DNA of 43,310 nt from Spirochaetia bacterium (GCA_029880265.1 JAOUOT010000008.1:1-43310), one strand, 5' to 3'; positions 7,381 through 16,080 are shown, numbered from the stretch's first letter. Numbers and translations are program-made. Notes: generated by a model not told the origin, from the sequence alone.

Positions 7381-8832
7381 CTAAAAATTATACCTCAATC
7401 CCCCGCTGAAAACGCCTTCTGTTAAGGGCGTTCCTTTGTATAAAACCAAATGATATGAACCCGAAACAGCCGCCGAAACAAAATCGATGATACGGTATCT
7501 GCTTTCAAAAGCCGCCGACAGCATGATATCTCTTGATTCAATTTGTTTGTCATAAAGATAGCTGTCAAGAGTTGAAAAAGCCAGCCCCGGTAACAATTTA
7601 AGATGAACGCTTATGGCGTTATGAAACCCCATGGCGTATGAGAAGTTTAATCCGCCAGCCGCGTAAAATACGGTTAAGGTATTCTCTTCAAACCGGTTTT
7701 CAGCTTTTGGATATTTCGAGAATCCGCCTTCAACGGCAAAGGCGCTGTTTATTCCGCCGAAATTCAAAAATATATATTCTAAATCTCCCTGAAAGGCAAA
7801 GGCAGAGGCGAAAGCCTCGCCCGATTTGCTTACAGGCATAGATAAATTCGCGTATAATCCGAATGAAAGCGTTTCTTCATACCATTTTTTCTTTGCCTGC
7901 CTGATGATAAATTTTTGCGGTATGGGAGGCAGTTCTTTTTCCATGGCGGCGCTCATGCTCTGTCCCAATTCGTCAATTGAGCTGAACATGCTGCTGTCGG
8001 TTTTTCCCTGAACCGATTTGCTCACGCTTACTCTGCCCGATTTTGTCTCAATCGCTTTCGCCGTTATCTGCATGGCGTCGCCTATGACAATGAACGAGCC
8101 GCAGACAACGACATCGGCCTGCGCGGTTTCTCCTATTTTTGCTGCGTTTGTTTCAGAATGAAGATTATTTTGGCTGATTTTTAGCTTTTTAGCGGCCGAC
8201 TTACCCTCGTCAAAACCGATAAGCTCAAAACTGCCTGTTTCTTTTAAGGGACCTATCAAGGCCTCGCCGATGCTTTCTCTTAAGTAATCAAAATTCTCAT
8301 TTTTTTTCAAATTCACAAAACTTAAAATTAAGACATTGCGGTTGACCAGTTTCTCGTCTGCTTTTCTCGAAGATGACCCTTTGGTGAATTTTGCGGCAAT
8401 TTCGTCGGCCGCTTCGCGAAGCTGTGAATCTGATTCAATGATCACAGCGGCGCTTTTTTCAACCTCGCCCGTTTGAACTTTTATAAGCCTTGCAGAAATC
8501 TGAATTCCCGATTCAAGTTTTGAAACGCTGCCGGTGACCACAATTTCGGCCCCGGCCATTTTACCAAGCTCGGCCGCTTTATCTTCAGATAAAATGCCGC
8601 TTTGCGCGAGTTGTTGTTCAGATAAAACTTTTTCAAGATCGCCCCGTTCTAAAATCACATAATGGCCCGTTTCGAGAAGAGCTTCGGTAATTTGAGCCGA
8701 AGCCGCCTGCCCTACCGATTCTTCTACGCCCGAAACCGAAAGGTCAAAAACAGCAAGACGCGGTTTCGCGAACAAAGACCCTGAAACTATTGTTAACATA
8801 AAAAGAAATAAATTTTTTTTTATTTTGTACAT
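7381..8832 (-). CDS. Exported CsgG-like protein (copy 1), two nucleotide-less CsgG/TolB-N-like domains and beta-rich C-terminus
   Basis: A 483-residue secreted protein. Signal peptide 1-22 (cleavage after SLFA). Residues 24-150 match the CsgG/HfaB fold: PRLAVFDLSV, then VILERGDLEKVLSEQQLAQSG and AELGKMAGAEIVVTGSVSK. A second domain of similar plan spans about 165-300 (NVLILSFVNLKK, ADVVVCGSFIVIGDAMQITAK). The last 170 residues alternate hydrophobic and polar positions and end in an aromatic residue (GGLRYNF), as in outer-membrane beta barrels. CsgG itself is the pore of curli secretion, but no curli subunits are here. An AAAGAGG site precedes the ATG. It differs from the other two copies in having no TPR. 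Confidence 0.82.
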   Translation of the reverse strand: MYKIKKNLFLFMLTIVSGSLFAKPRLAVFDLSVSGVEESVGQAASAQITEALLETGHYVILERGDLEKVLSEQQLAQSGILSEDKAAELGKMAGAEIVVTGSVSKLESGIQISARLIKVQTGEVEKSAAVIIESDSQLREAADEIAAKFTKGSSSRKADEKLVNRNVLILSFVNLKKNENFDYLRESIGEALIGPLKETGSFELIGFDEGKSAAKKLKISQNNLHSETNAAKIGETAQADVVVCGSFIVIGDAMQITAKAIETKSGRVSVSKSVQGKTDSSMFSSIDELGQSMSAAMEKELPPIPQKFIIRQAKKKWYEETLSFGLYANLSMPVSKSGEAFASAFAFQGDLEYIFLNFGGINSAFAVEGGFSKYPKAENRFEENTLTVFYAAGGLNFSYAMGFHNAISVHLKLLPGLAFSTLDSYLYDKQIESRDIMLSAAFESRYRIIDFVSAAVSGSYHLVLYKGTPLTEGVFSGGLRYNF

Positions 8833-8960
8833 TTATAGATACCTCTTTCTTTATTGTTTGCCATCAGATAATAATTCGCTTCGGCCAGACAGATGTTACT
8901 AAAAGACAAATCTATATCTTTTTATAAAAGAAAAGATGTTTTGGCAAGAATATTTTTTAT

Positions 8961-9099
8961 ATGAAAAAGACCAGTGCAGTAAAACAGATATTCAAAAGCA
9001 AGCCCGTAACAGAAGGCGCGGGGGTGCGCCTAAAAAGAGCCTTCGGTTATCATGAAGTACCGCTTTTCAGCAACTGAGCGAAGGAACGTTTATTTAAAA
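8961..9099 (+). pseudogene. Pirin pseudogene: 5' and 3' ends joined, interior deleted
   Basis: From 8985 to 9067 the sequence equals the 5' part of the intact pirin gene (16386-16468) with one mismatch in 83. From 9068 to 9099 it equals the last 32 bases of the gene region (17184-17215) exactly. The join lies in TACCGCTTTT, which occurs at both deletion ends in the intact gene. The join shifts the frame, giving a 38-residue reading frame that ends at TGA 9077. About 715 bp are missing. The similarity continues weakly after the stop (CTCGATCA at 9108, against 17235). The first 24 bases of the reading frame differ from the intact gene. The rest of the gap between the flanking csgG-like genes (8833-9149) shows no other gene. 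Confidence 0.92.
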
Positions 9100-9149
9100 C
9101 TATCTACTCGATCATTATAGAGTTTTCTTCAGCGCATTCAATTGCAAAA

Positions 9150-10802
9150 TCAGTTAAAAAAAGTCGCGTGTTTGCTGATACCGATAAGAATCGTTGTATC
9201 ATCTTTACCATAGCCGGGAAGCACTCTTGTAGGCTTATACCGTTGGGTATAATTAAAGTCTATATCAAACGTAGAAACTCTAAGCGTACCGCCCGCCATA
9301 AAGCCGCTGCCAGAAAGCGTATGGTTAAAAAGGTTAATGTACGCGAATTCATATCCGGCTCTAACCGAAAGAAAAGTAACGGGCCAGAATTCAACAACAG
9401 GTATGCCGCGAATCGCGTATCCTTCGCGTTTGTCTGTGTAGATTTCAGTCAGTTCTTTCAGTACCAGAAACAGTCTTTTATTGAAAAAAGATGTGGTAAG
9501 CGTACTCTCTATTAATATGGGAACTTTGCCGTCTTCTTCTGCCGTCAAAGTCAAAGGATCAAACAAATATTCTTTCTGGGAACTCACTGCCGCATGCATA
9601 TCGAAAATTATTTTTTCATCTCTGGTTCTTACAAGAAAACCCAGATCAAAAGCAAAATCTGTTCTTGCCGTGTCTGAAATTTTTTGATCAGGGCCCAGAT
9701 CATGTTCTGTTTTTATCTGGTATATAGCAACCCCGCCTCCGAGCGACAGATTCTCATTGAGAAGATATCCCGCGCCGATATTACCCCCGATTGTCAAAAC
9801 CATGGGGTGAAAATAAGTATGATCAGGCTCTCCGAAATAGGTAAAAAACTGCGGTACCTCAATTTTATTATCAACTGAAGAAAAAACAAATTCAGCGTTG
9901 ATTCCGAGACCTTCCCATAGAGGTATATCTACCCCTATTCGCGACACAATAGGCATTTCAGCAACGCCATAACCGTCGCCGACTGATTGTATACCGTTAT
10001 TTGGCCCCGGAATTGTTAATGATTGGATTGTATATATTTTATCTTGTTTAAGCAAGCCCAGGCTTGCAGGATTCTGTGTCGGAGAAAATGTCTCAAGCTG
10101 AATCTTAAATTTAGGGGATGTTGTAGAAATTTTACTCAGATAAATATTGACAGCCTCGCTTTCAGGATCAATCTCTTTTGCTTTTTCAAGTTCTTCTTTG
10201 GCCATTTTCATATCATCTCTGTCGTAAGCGTCAATCGCATTTGAAAAAGTCACGACCGCTTCTGCCTGCTTTTCTTCTTGTTTTTCAATTTTCTGCGCGA
10301 TTGATTTTGGCACATCAAGCTTTAAGCCGGTCAATATCTTTTCAGAAATTGAAGCCGATATATAATCATAAGATTCAATTTTTCCGTCGACTTTATCTTG
10401 CGATATGATTTTGGCTGTTTCGGTTGATATTACCTTGAATGTCACAGTCAGCTTTCCCGCGATATCAAAGATATCGCCCGTAACAACATATTGAGCGGCA
10501 AGCATCTTTCCCATTTCAATCTGCTTGTCTTCATCAATAAGGCCCGACTGGCTGAGTTCCTGTTCTTTTAAGAGTTCTGTCATTTTCTTTCTTTCAACAA
10601 GCTCTATACCGCTTTTTGAAAGCTCAATACCCACAAACTCGGCAAAACCCTTGCCTAAAAATTTGTATGATGTATTTGCCGACTGAACCGTAAAATCAAG
10701 AACTGATACCCGTTTAGAATTTACTTCTGTTGCTTCTGCTGAAACAGCAATTAAAAAAAGAATAAAAATTTGAACCCATATGGATTTTTTTAAAATACGC
10801 AT
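9150..10802 (-). CDS. Exported CsgG-like protein with TPR and beta-barrel-like C-terminus (copy 2)
   Basis: A 550-residue secreted protein. Signal peptide 1-25 (AEA then T). The CsgG-like domain covers about 30-170 (RVSVLDFTVQSANTSYKFL, VERKKMTELLKEQELSQSG, GKMLAAQYVVTGDIFD). One TPR-like helical pair follows at 180-225 (AIDAYDRDDMKMAKEELEKA). The remaining 315 residues are beta-strand rich, consistent with an outer-membrane barrel. It is a clear homologue of the gene at 17379: both have the order CsgG-TPR-barrel and share NPAxLG, FFNK near a KE-x3-IYTDR motif, and VEFW. A purine-rich AGGGGGGATGG stretch precedes the ATG. It is divergent from the first araC gene, 245 bp away, suggesting shared control. 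Confidence 0.82.
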   Translation of the reverse strand: MRILKKSIWVQIFILFLIAVSAEATEVNSKRVSVLDFTVQSANTSYKFLGKGFAEFVGIELSKSGIELVERKKMTELLKEQELSQSGLIDEDKQIEMGKMLAAQYVVTGDIFDIAGKLTVTFKVISTETAKIISQDKVDGKIESYDYISASISEKILTGLKLDVPKSIAQKIEKQEEKQAEAVVTFSNAIDAYDRDDMKMAKEELEKAKEIDPESEAVNIYLSKISTTSPKFKIQLETFSPTQNPASLGLLKQDKIYTIQSLTIPGPNNGIQSVGDGYGVAEMPIVSRIGVDIPLWEGLGINAEFVFSSVDNKIEVPQFFTYFGEPDHTYFHPMVLTIGGNIGAGYLLNENLSLGGGVAIYQIKTEHDLGPDQKISDTARTDFAFDLGFLVRTRDEKIIFDMHAAVSSQKEYLFDPLTLTAEEDGKVPILIESTLTTSFFNKRLFLVLKELTEIYTDKREGYAIRGIPVVEFWPVTFLSVRAGYEFAYINLFNHTLSGSGFMAGGTLRVSTFDIDFNYTQRYKPTRVLPGYGKDDTTILIGISKHATFFN

Positions 10803-10873
10803 ATTCCATCCCCCCTTTTAAATTATTTTAATAAAATTTATTCTATAGAGCAAATTTTTTTTAAAATCCTGTC

Positions 10874-10917
10874 GATCAAAGAGACAGAATTTTGAATATT
10901 CTTCTTTGATCTTTTTT
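10874..10917 (+). terminator. Terminator-like hairpin in the leader of araC copy 1
   Basis: GATCAAAGA (10874-10882) pairs perfectly with TCTTTGATC (10903-10911) and is followed at once by six T residues. It points toward the araC gene but no plus-strand gene precedes it, so it looks like an attenuator or the end of a short leader RNA. The paralogous araC gene has a hairpin at the matching position. Confidence 0.65.
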
Positions 10918-10950
10918 GTATATGATATTGTCATTTTTTGTATTTTTCTG

Positions 10951-11047
10951 CTTTTCAGCGTAATTCTATATGCAATACCTGAGCAGCATGCAGAAGAATG
11001 AGGGCGTTTGAAACAATAAATATATTTTACATGAAAAGCAGATTACC
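10951..11047 (+). promoter_or_regulatory. Conserved upstream block of araC copy 1
   Basis: About 97 bp directly before the start codon are recognisably shared with 14821-14916 upstream of the second araC gene, including AATGAGGGCGTTTGAAACAA and a following AAATAT-TTTTAC stretch. Conservation of non-coding bases suggests a promoter or an autoregulatory operator. A TTGAAA at 11008 could be a -35 box, but no good -10 follows. Confidence 0.55.
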
Positions 11048-12175
11048 GTGGGAAGCGACTTATACTTTTACAATTCAGTTATTCTTTTTTTAATTGCCGC
11101 AGGCAATTTAATTTATTTTATTTTTTCAAAAAATATCGCTAATTTTTTCTGGTTTATTTTTATTTTTGCTTCAGCTTATAATCCGTTTTATTACGGGATG
11201 TATTACGGCGGTCTGCTTGAAAAATATTCGTTTTTATACGGCACGGTATCGCTGGTAAATTTTCTTTCACTGGCAGTTATCTATCCCTTATTAAAAGTTC
11301 TTTTTGAACCCGAATTTATCTGGAGAAGGCGTTATTATCTCTTTTTTCTGCCTCCTCTTTTGCGTCTGATTTTTTTGTACCCTTATTTTCTGATGCCTGA
11401 CGCCGAAAGAATAGAAATCATACGGGCCTCTGTAAACGTATCTCTTCCTGAAGATTTATATAATGACCCGAATATTTATTTATCGAATATATATATTTTT
11501 ATTTATTTGATTATTGGCATAACCTATTTTTTTAAAAGAACGAACATGACCAAAGCAAAAAAAGATTTCAAGCGAAAAGGCGCCGGTAGAAACATATTCT
11601 TAATTGTAGTCGTCTGGTCTTCAATACATTTTATTATTATGCTTGCATTGGGAATTTTTTATAAGCGGATGTCTGCATTCATGGCTTTTGCGCTTGAAAA
11701 TGTTACCAACGCGAGCGCTATTTTCGTACTGGCTTTTTTCTCATTGATACCGTACCTTTTGAAAAAAGGAGTTTTTTCTTATCCCGGAGATCCATGGAAT
11801 TTCAGCCAATACGCCAAATCAAGATTAGAGAAACTAAACCTGAATGAGCTTAAACAGAGACTGGCAGACGCGATGGAAAATGACAAGATTTATTTAGATG
11901 ATAAATTAAAAATACAGCATATCGCGAAGAAAATAAATTTTTCGCCTTATCAAATTTCTGAATATATAAACTCGCGGTTAAATCAGAATTTTAACGACTA
12001 TATTAACACCTACCGTACCAAAGAGGCTCAAAGACTTCTTCTTGAAAAATACAATGAATTAAATATTCTTCAGGTCGGCTTTGAAGCGGGGTTTAATTCA
12101 ACGGCCACTTTTTACAGGGCCTTTCATAAATTTACAGGTATGTCTCCCGAGAAATGGCTTGAGAAGCAAAAATGA
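11048..12175 (+). CDS. AraC-family regulator with N-terminal membrane domain (copy 1)
   Basis: A 375-residue protein starting at GTG (the paralogue uses ATG at the same codon). Residues 1-245 contain six or seven hydrophobic segments with aromatic-rich loops (YYGMYYGG, FEPEFIWRRRYY). The C-terminal 100 residues are an AraC-type double helix-turn-helix: KIQHIAKKINFSPYQISEY, then NILQVGFEAGFNSTATFYRA and the FHKFTGMSPEKW end signature. Such membrane-AraC fusions probably sense envelope or extracellular signals directly. It is divergent from a CsgG-like exported protein and is about two thirds identical by eye to the regulator at 14917, most strongly in the DNA-binding part, so both may bind similar operators. 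Confidence 0.9.
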   Translation: MGSDLYFYNSVILFLIAAGNLIYFIFSKNIANFFWFIFIFASAYNPFYYGMYYGGLLEKYSFLYGTVSLVNFLSLAVIYPLLKVLFEPEFIWRRRYYLFFLPPLLRLIFLYPYFLMPDAERIEIIRASVNVSLPEDLYNDPNIYLSNIYIFIYLIIGITYFFKRTNMTKAKKDFKRKGAGRNIFLIVVVWSSIHFIIMLALGIFYKRMSAFMAFALENVTNASAIFVLAFFSLIPYLLKKGVFSYPGDPWNFSQYAKSRLEKLNLNELKQRLADAMENDKIYLDDKLKIQHIAKKINFSPYQISEYINSRLNQNFNDYINTYRTKEAQRLLLEKYNELNILQVGFEAGFNSTATFYRAFHKFTGMSPEKWLEKQK

Positions 12176-12180
12176 GGGCA

Positions 12181-12214
12181 TAATTGGCGCACTGCTTTAG
12201 CGGTAGAGTTTTAA
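12181..12214 (+). repeat. tRNA-like 34-bp tail after araC copy 1
   Basis: The stretch from TAATTGGCGCACTG to GAGTTTTAA is identical to 16047-16080 after the second araC gene. GGCGCAC, TG and GCTT-TAGCGGTA-GAGT look like the acceptor strand and D arm of a tRNA, but no anticodon arm, T arm or matching 3' acceptor strand follows. It is best seen as the end of the duplicated unit, possibly a tRNA remnant. Confidence 0.65.
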
Positions 12215-12216
12215 TT

Positions 12217-12246
12217 AAAAACGCCGGTTTTATAACCGGCGTTTTT
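12217..12246. terminator. Bidirectional terminator between convergent genes
   Basis: AAAAACGCCGGTT and AACCGGCGTTTTT form a perfect 13-bp stem around a TTAT loop. A-rich and T-rich ends on both sides allow termination of araC copy 1 and of the large lipoprotein gene on the other strand. The hairpin is missing after the second araC gene. Confidence 0.92.
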
Positions 12247-12254
12247 GTGTCTTT

Positions 12255-14639
12255 TTACCAGCTGAAAGCCGCGCTTAAATTGTCGGTTTCGTCAGATTCT
12301 GGTACATATTTTTGTGCATCAACTGCAAGATAAGCATTGCCCGTGACAAGAGTACTGCTAAAATCAGTCATTGAGCCCGAAAAACTTTCGCCGGGCGATA
12401 GTTCAGGAATAATGATATAGTCAATACATCCGGTAAGAGCTTCTATTTCTGGTTGTGTCGGTTGTGTTGCGCTGTCTGCCCAGAATTTTAAGCTGAAATA
12501 AGATATATCAAGCATTCCCAAACCATTGTTTGTTATCGTATAATCGACTATCACTTTTGAACCATCGCCAGTAACATTGTCTATTGAAATGAGCAGATTA
12601 GGATTTTCTTCTGCTTGGCTTAAAGTGTAAAAAGTAGCATTAGGACTGCTGCTTGAGATCTTAACGTAGTAATCAGTGCCAGGCGCTGTTATCATGCAAG
12701 CGTCGCTTATGCTTGAGTGACTAGTCTCGCACAGAAGAGTTGTAAAATTAACGTCACTATAGACATGCAGGTATGCCACGGCAATGTCACCGCTAATTTC
12801 TGTTAACTGTATTCGATATGTGTTGCCAGGAAGAGTTCCCGAAATCTTATAAAAACTCGAAACTGAATTATTTACTGCTCCTGAATATGGCAAACTTATA
12901 CTTAATGGCGCCCCGGCAGAACCCTGAGATATCGGATTTTGAACAGCCTTTAACATGAAACTTGTCCCGCTGCTTGTTTTATTCCCCTTTATTCGAACAT
13001 AAGAAAATGTATCGCTTGCTGAAAAATAACCTGCCTCATCAAGCGTACCTGCTCTTTCTGAAGAGACCGTTGTGGTTGAAAATGTGTCATCGCTGGTAAT
13101 GAATAAATCTGCGTTATCGTTTAAGTTATATAAAATAAACGTATATTCATCGGTTGCAGAAAGACCAGTAATCTTAATAAAGGTATCGGTGGTACCTACC
13201 GAGCCCGAGTAAGGCAAAGAGGCAAAGTCTACAGAATTAAGCAGCTTTATCTTTAATTGAAATGTTGAGCCTTCGGCCTGGTTCAAATCAAGCGCCTTTA
13301 CAAAGAATTCTGTTTCAGCCGCGTCTGTGGTTACGGTACAAAAAACTTCATTATTAACGGGATTGGCCGCACAGTCTCTATTGCCTAGTGTGAAATCTAT
13401 AGAATAAACATCTAAAGCTACCGTATTTGCGGTCATGCCGGTAAAAGAAAAGACATAGGTCGTGCTTGCTGTTAAACCTGTCACTTTGTAATAACTACTG
13501 TCAAGAGTAGCCACGCTGCCCAAATAAGGCAGGTCTGTTGCATAAGCTATGGGAATAGGAGCCGTATCTGTACCTTCAGAAGAGGGCGGTATGACATCTA
13601 AGGTATATTCTGCCCCATAGAGGCTGTTTGAACCGTCAATTTTAATATAAACCGATGTTGTCGTAGTTTTTCCTGAGCAGCTTTCAGTTGTTGAGCCGGT
13701 GTTCATTGAAGAACAAATTAAGGTTGAAAAGCCTGTATCGCTGTAAACGTATAAATCGGCATTGCCGGTTAACCCTGTAATTTCATATGTATAATTAGTT
13801 CCCGCAATTAAGCCGTTTAATTGAAAGTAAGAACTCGTTGTATCAACGGTGTATATTATAGGCAAACCAGCCGGATACGCTATAACCGCCGGCGAGACCA
13901 CGGAACCAAGCGCTCTCGGAATTATATTTAGCGTATAGGACGCGCCCGCGTCAGTCAGATCGCCAGAAATTTTAACGTATATGGTACCAGCTGAAGGATC
14001 AATGGCGCTATCAAAACCTATGTTCATGCCGCATGATGTATAAGAAGTATCACTACACAAATGAATAGAAATATTTGAATCGCTCGGGTTTGTAACAGCA
14101 AGATTATAATAACTGTCTACCGTTAAGCCAGAAATAACATAATAGCTACTCGTTGTATCAACCTGTCCTGAATAAGGCGACGCGCCGTAAGTTAAAGAGA
14201 CGGGAAAACCTGTTGCATTGCCTTCAGGAGTATAAGAAGATGCAACGGTCAATATCGCGCTGCCGCTAATACCGCTTGCTGAATCAGAAGCGCTAATCGT
14301 TAAATTTCCTACTTTAATTCCTGTCACAAGGCCGCCTGAACCAATTGTTGCATAACCGCTGTTGTCAGGAGAACTCCAGCTTACGCTTGATGTGATATCC
14401 TGTGTACTGCTGTCGCTGTAGGTGCCGGTTGCTGTAAATTGCAATGATTGCCCTGCAATTAAAGTCGAGCCTTGGGGCGTAACTGAAATACTGCTAAGTG
14501 TCACAGTATCGCCTGTATCTCCTGTAACGCCCGGGTCGGTTGTATCATCGCTGCCGCAGCCCGCGAAAAAGGCGAGACTGCCCAAAATCAATAAGAAGGG
14601 TAAAAACTTACCCCGTTTGTTTAAGTTTTTTGTTAACAT
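12255..14639 (-). CDS. Large surface lipoprotein with Ig-like (Big_2) domain, five PPC-like repeats and CARDB end
   Basis: A 794-residue lipoprotein with a strong GGAGG site before the ATG. The signal peptide ends in the lipobox FFAGC (Cys28). A short Asp/Thr/Gly linker leads to a bacterial Ig-like group 2 domain (about 47-132: LSSISVTPQGSTLIAGQ, then TGTYSDSSTQDIT and VSW). Five repeats of roughly 95-110 residues follow, each with a LPYSGSVDTTSSYYKISGL-like start and a LxVYSDxxFSTLxCSS-like middle, resembling pre-peptidase C-terminal domains. The last 100 residues resemble a CARDB domain ending in ESDETDNLSAAF. All suggest an adhesive or scaffold protein at the cell surface. No catalytic domain is visible. 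Convergent with araC copy 1. Confidence 0.85.
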   Translation of the reverse strand: MLTKNLNKRGKFLPFLLILGSLAFFAGCGSDDTTDPGVTGDTGDTVTLSSISVTPQGSTLIAGQSLQFTATGTYSDSSTQDITSSVSWSSPDNSGYATIGSGGLVTGIKVGNLTISASDSASGISGSAILTVASSYTPEGNATGFPVSLTYGASPYSGQVDTTSSYYVISGLTVDSYYNLAVTNPSDSNISIHLCSDTSYTSCGMNIGFDSAIDPSAGTIYVKISGDLTDAGASYTLNIIPRALGSVVSPAVIAYPAGLPIIYTVDTTSSYFQLNGLIAGTNYTYEITGLTGNADLYVYSDTGFSTLICSSMNTGSTTESCSGKTTTTSVYIKIDGSNSLYGAEYTLDVIPPSSEGTDTAPIPIAYATDLPYLGSVATLDSSYYKVTGLTASTTYVFSFTGMTANTVALDVYSIDFTLGNRDCAANPVNNEVFCTVTTDAAETEFFVKALDLNQAEGSTFQLKIKLLNSVDFASLPYSGSVGTTDTFIKITGLSATDEYTFILYNLNDNADLFITSDDTFSTTTVSSERAGTLDEAGYFSASDTFSYVRIKGNKTSSGTSFMLKAVQNPISQGSAGAPLSISLPYSGAVNNSVSSFYKISGTLPGNTYRIQLTEISGDIAVAYLHVYSDVNFTTLLCETSHSSISDACMITAPGTDYYVKISSSSPNATFYTLSQAEENPNLLISIDNVTGDGSKVIVDYTITNNGLGMLDISYFSLKFWADSATQPTQPEIEALTGCIDYIIIPELSPGESFSGSMTDFSSTLVTGNAYLAVDAQKYVPESDETDNLSAAFSW

Positions 14640-14712
14640 GTTTTCCTCCGCAAAAAATAAATATTAGAATACGGTAAATGTTTGCTTATTTGATGCCGCA
14701 CCCTTCTTTTGC

Positions 14713-14741
14713 TAAACTCGCACCATATTCAAGCGAGTTTA
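14713..14741. promoter_or_regulatory. Inverted repeat upstream of the lipoprotein and araC copy 2
   Basis: TAAACTCGC (14713-14721) and GCGAGTTTA (14733-14741) form a perfect 9-bp inverted repeat with an 11-bp centre. It lies between the divergent lipoprotein and araC genes, a natural place for an operator. It lacks a T-tract, so termination is less likely. Confidence 0.5.
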
Positions 14742-14764
14742 TATAGTATGAATTTCTCTTTGTC

Positions 14765-14797
14765 TTCTCAAATCATGATTTGAGAATGTTTTTTTTT
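14765..14797 (+). terminator. Palindromic hairpin with T-tract in the leader of araC copy 2
   Basis: A perfect 22-bp palindrome, TTCTCAAATCA followed by its complement, spans 14765-14786 and is followed after TG by a run of T residues. As RNA it gives a 9-bp stem with a CATG loop. It sits about 120 nt before the start codon, as does the hairpin of araC copy 1. It could instead be a dyad operator. Confidence 0.55.
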
Positions 14798-14820
14798 ATC
14801 AGCATGTAAATATTTTCTTC

Positions 14821-14916
14821 TTTTCAACATGATTCTGTGTGCATCATTCGAACAGCGTGAGGGAGAATAAGGGCGCTTGAAACAACAAATATTTTTTACA
14901 CATAAAACAGTTAATC
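14821..14916 (+). promoter_or_regulatory. Conserved upstream block of araC copy 2
   Basis: Counterpart of 10951-11047, sharing GATTCTGTGTGCA-like and AAGGGCGCTTGAAACAACAAA words with it. The end of this block runs directly into the ATG without a Shine-Dalgarno sequence in either copy. Confidence 0.55.
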
Positions 14917-16041
14917 ATGGGCAGCGATGTATACTTTTACAATTCTGTTATTTTTTTTCTGATTGCAGCCGGTAATTTAGTATACTATTTCTCATCAAGA
15001 ATCATTTCTAATTTCTTCTGGTTTATTATTTCATCAGCCATGTCATACCGTCAGGCTTATTACGGGCTTTATTACGGCGGTATACTTGAAGATTGTTCAT
15101 TTTTATACGGCAGCGAATCTCTGGTCAGCTATGTTTCAATGGCGCTGGTATATCCGCTTTTAAAAGCTGTTTTTGAACCCGAATTTATCTGGAGAAGGCG
15201 CTACTGGTTTTTTTTTCTGCCGCCTTTTTTGCGTCTGGTATTTTTATATTCTTACTTTATAATGCCAGAGACAGAAAGAATTGAAATAGTAAGATTCTCT
15301 GTAAGTAACGCGATTCCCAGAGATTTATACAATGATCCCAATATTTATCTGTCGAATTTGAATGTTTTTATTTATCTGACCGTAATCATTTTCTATTTTA
15401 TTAAAAGAACAAGCTGGGCCAAAGCCAAAAATGATTTTAAACAAAAAGGCGCGGGAAGAAATGTTTTTTTCATAGTCGCAGGCTGGTTATCGATTTATTT
15501 TGTTAATATGTTCATCTTATCTCTTTTTTATAAAGAGATGCCGCCTTTTCTGGTCTTTGCGCTCGAAAATACCGCGAACGTGATGAACATGTTTATTTTT
15601 GTTCTTTTGCCAATGATTCCTTTTCTAACCAAAAAAGGGGTATTTTCATATCCCGGAGATTCATGGAATTTTCATCAGTATTCAAAGTCAAGACTAGAAA
15701 TTACTAAACTCAAAGAAATAAAAGAGAAACTCTCTTTTTTAATGGAAAGCGAAAAGTTCTATTTACATGACAAGGTAAAAATGCAGCAAATAGCAAAAAA
15801 AATCAATTTTTCACCTTATCAAATCTCTGAATATATAAATTCGCAATTAAATCAGAATTTTAACGACTATATTAACAGCTACCGCATAGAAGAAGCCCAA
15901 AGGCTTCTTCTTGAAAAAAAAGAATTAAATATACTTCAGACAGGCTTTGAAGCAGGCTTTAATTCAACGGCCACTTTTTACAGAGCCTTTCAGAAATTTA
16001 CAGGCTTGTCTCCCGAGAAATGGCTTGAGAAGCAGAAATGA
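14917..16041 (+). CDS. AraC-family regulator with N-terminal membrane domain (copy 2)
   Basis: A 374-residue paralogue of the regulator at 11048 with the same plan: multi-pass membrane part (1-245) containing YYGLYYGG and FEPEFIWRRRYW, then an AraC-type DNA-binding end (KMQQIAKKINFSPYQISEY and FQKFTGLSPEKW). Both recognition regions are nearly the same as in copy 1 while the membrane half differs more, so the pair may have kept target sites and diverged in signal. It is followed by the duplicated tRNA-like tail, then by the pirin and CsgG-like genes on the same strand. No Shine-Dalgarno sequence precedes the ATG. The 320-bp gap to pirin (16042-16361) holds the tail repeat and a glycosyltransferase fragment. 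Confidence 0.9.
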   Translation: MGSDVYFYNSVIFFLIAAGNLVYYFSSRIISNFFWFIISSAMSYRQAYYGLYYGGILEDCSFLYGSESLVSYVSMALVYPLLKAVFEPEFIWRRRYWFFFLPPFLRLVFLYSYFIMPETERIEIVRFSVSNAIPRDLYNDPNIYLSNLNVFIYLTVIIFYFIKRTSWAKAKNDFKQKGAGRNVFFIVAGWLSIYFVNMFILSLFYKEMPPFLVFALENTANVMNMFIFVLLPMIPFLTKKGVFSYPGDSWNFHQYSKSRLEITKLKEIKEKLSFLMESEKFYLHDKVKMQQIAKKINFSPYQISEYINSQLNQNFNDYINSYRIEEAQRLLLEKKELNILQTGFEAGFNSTATFYRAFQKFTGLSPEKWLEKQK

Positions 16042-16046
16042 GGCCA

Positions 16047-16080
16047 TAATTGGCGCACTGCTTTAGCGGTAGAGTTTTAA
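16047..16080 (+). repeat. tRNA-like 34-bp tail after araC copy 2
   Basis: Identical to 12181-12214 over 34 bp. After this point the two duplicated units diverge: here the sequence runs into a glycosyltransferase fragment, whereas copy 1 runs into a terminator. It therefore marks the right boundary of the duplication. Confidence 0.65.

Noticed and set aside
12181..12214. A complete tRNA gene
   Set aside because: Only an acceptor-like strand and D arm can be drawn; no anticodon arm, T arm or 3' acceptor strand follows in either copy.
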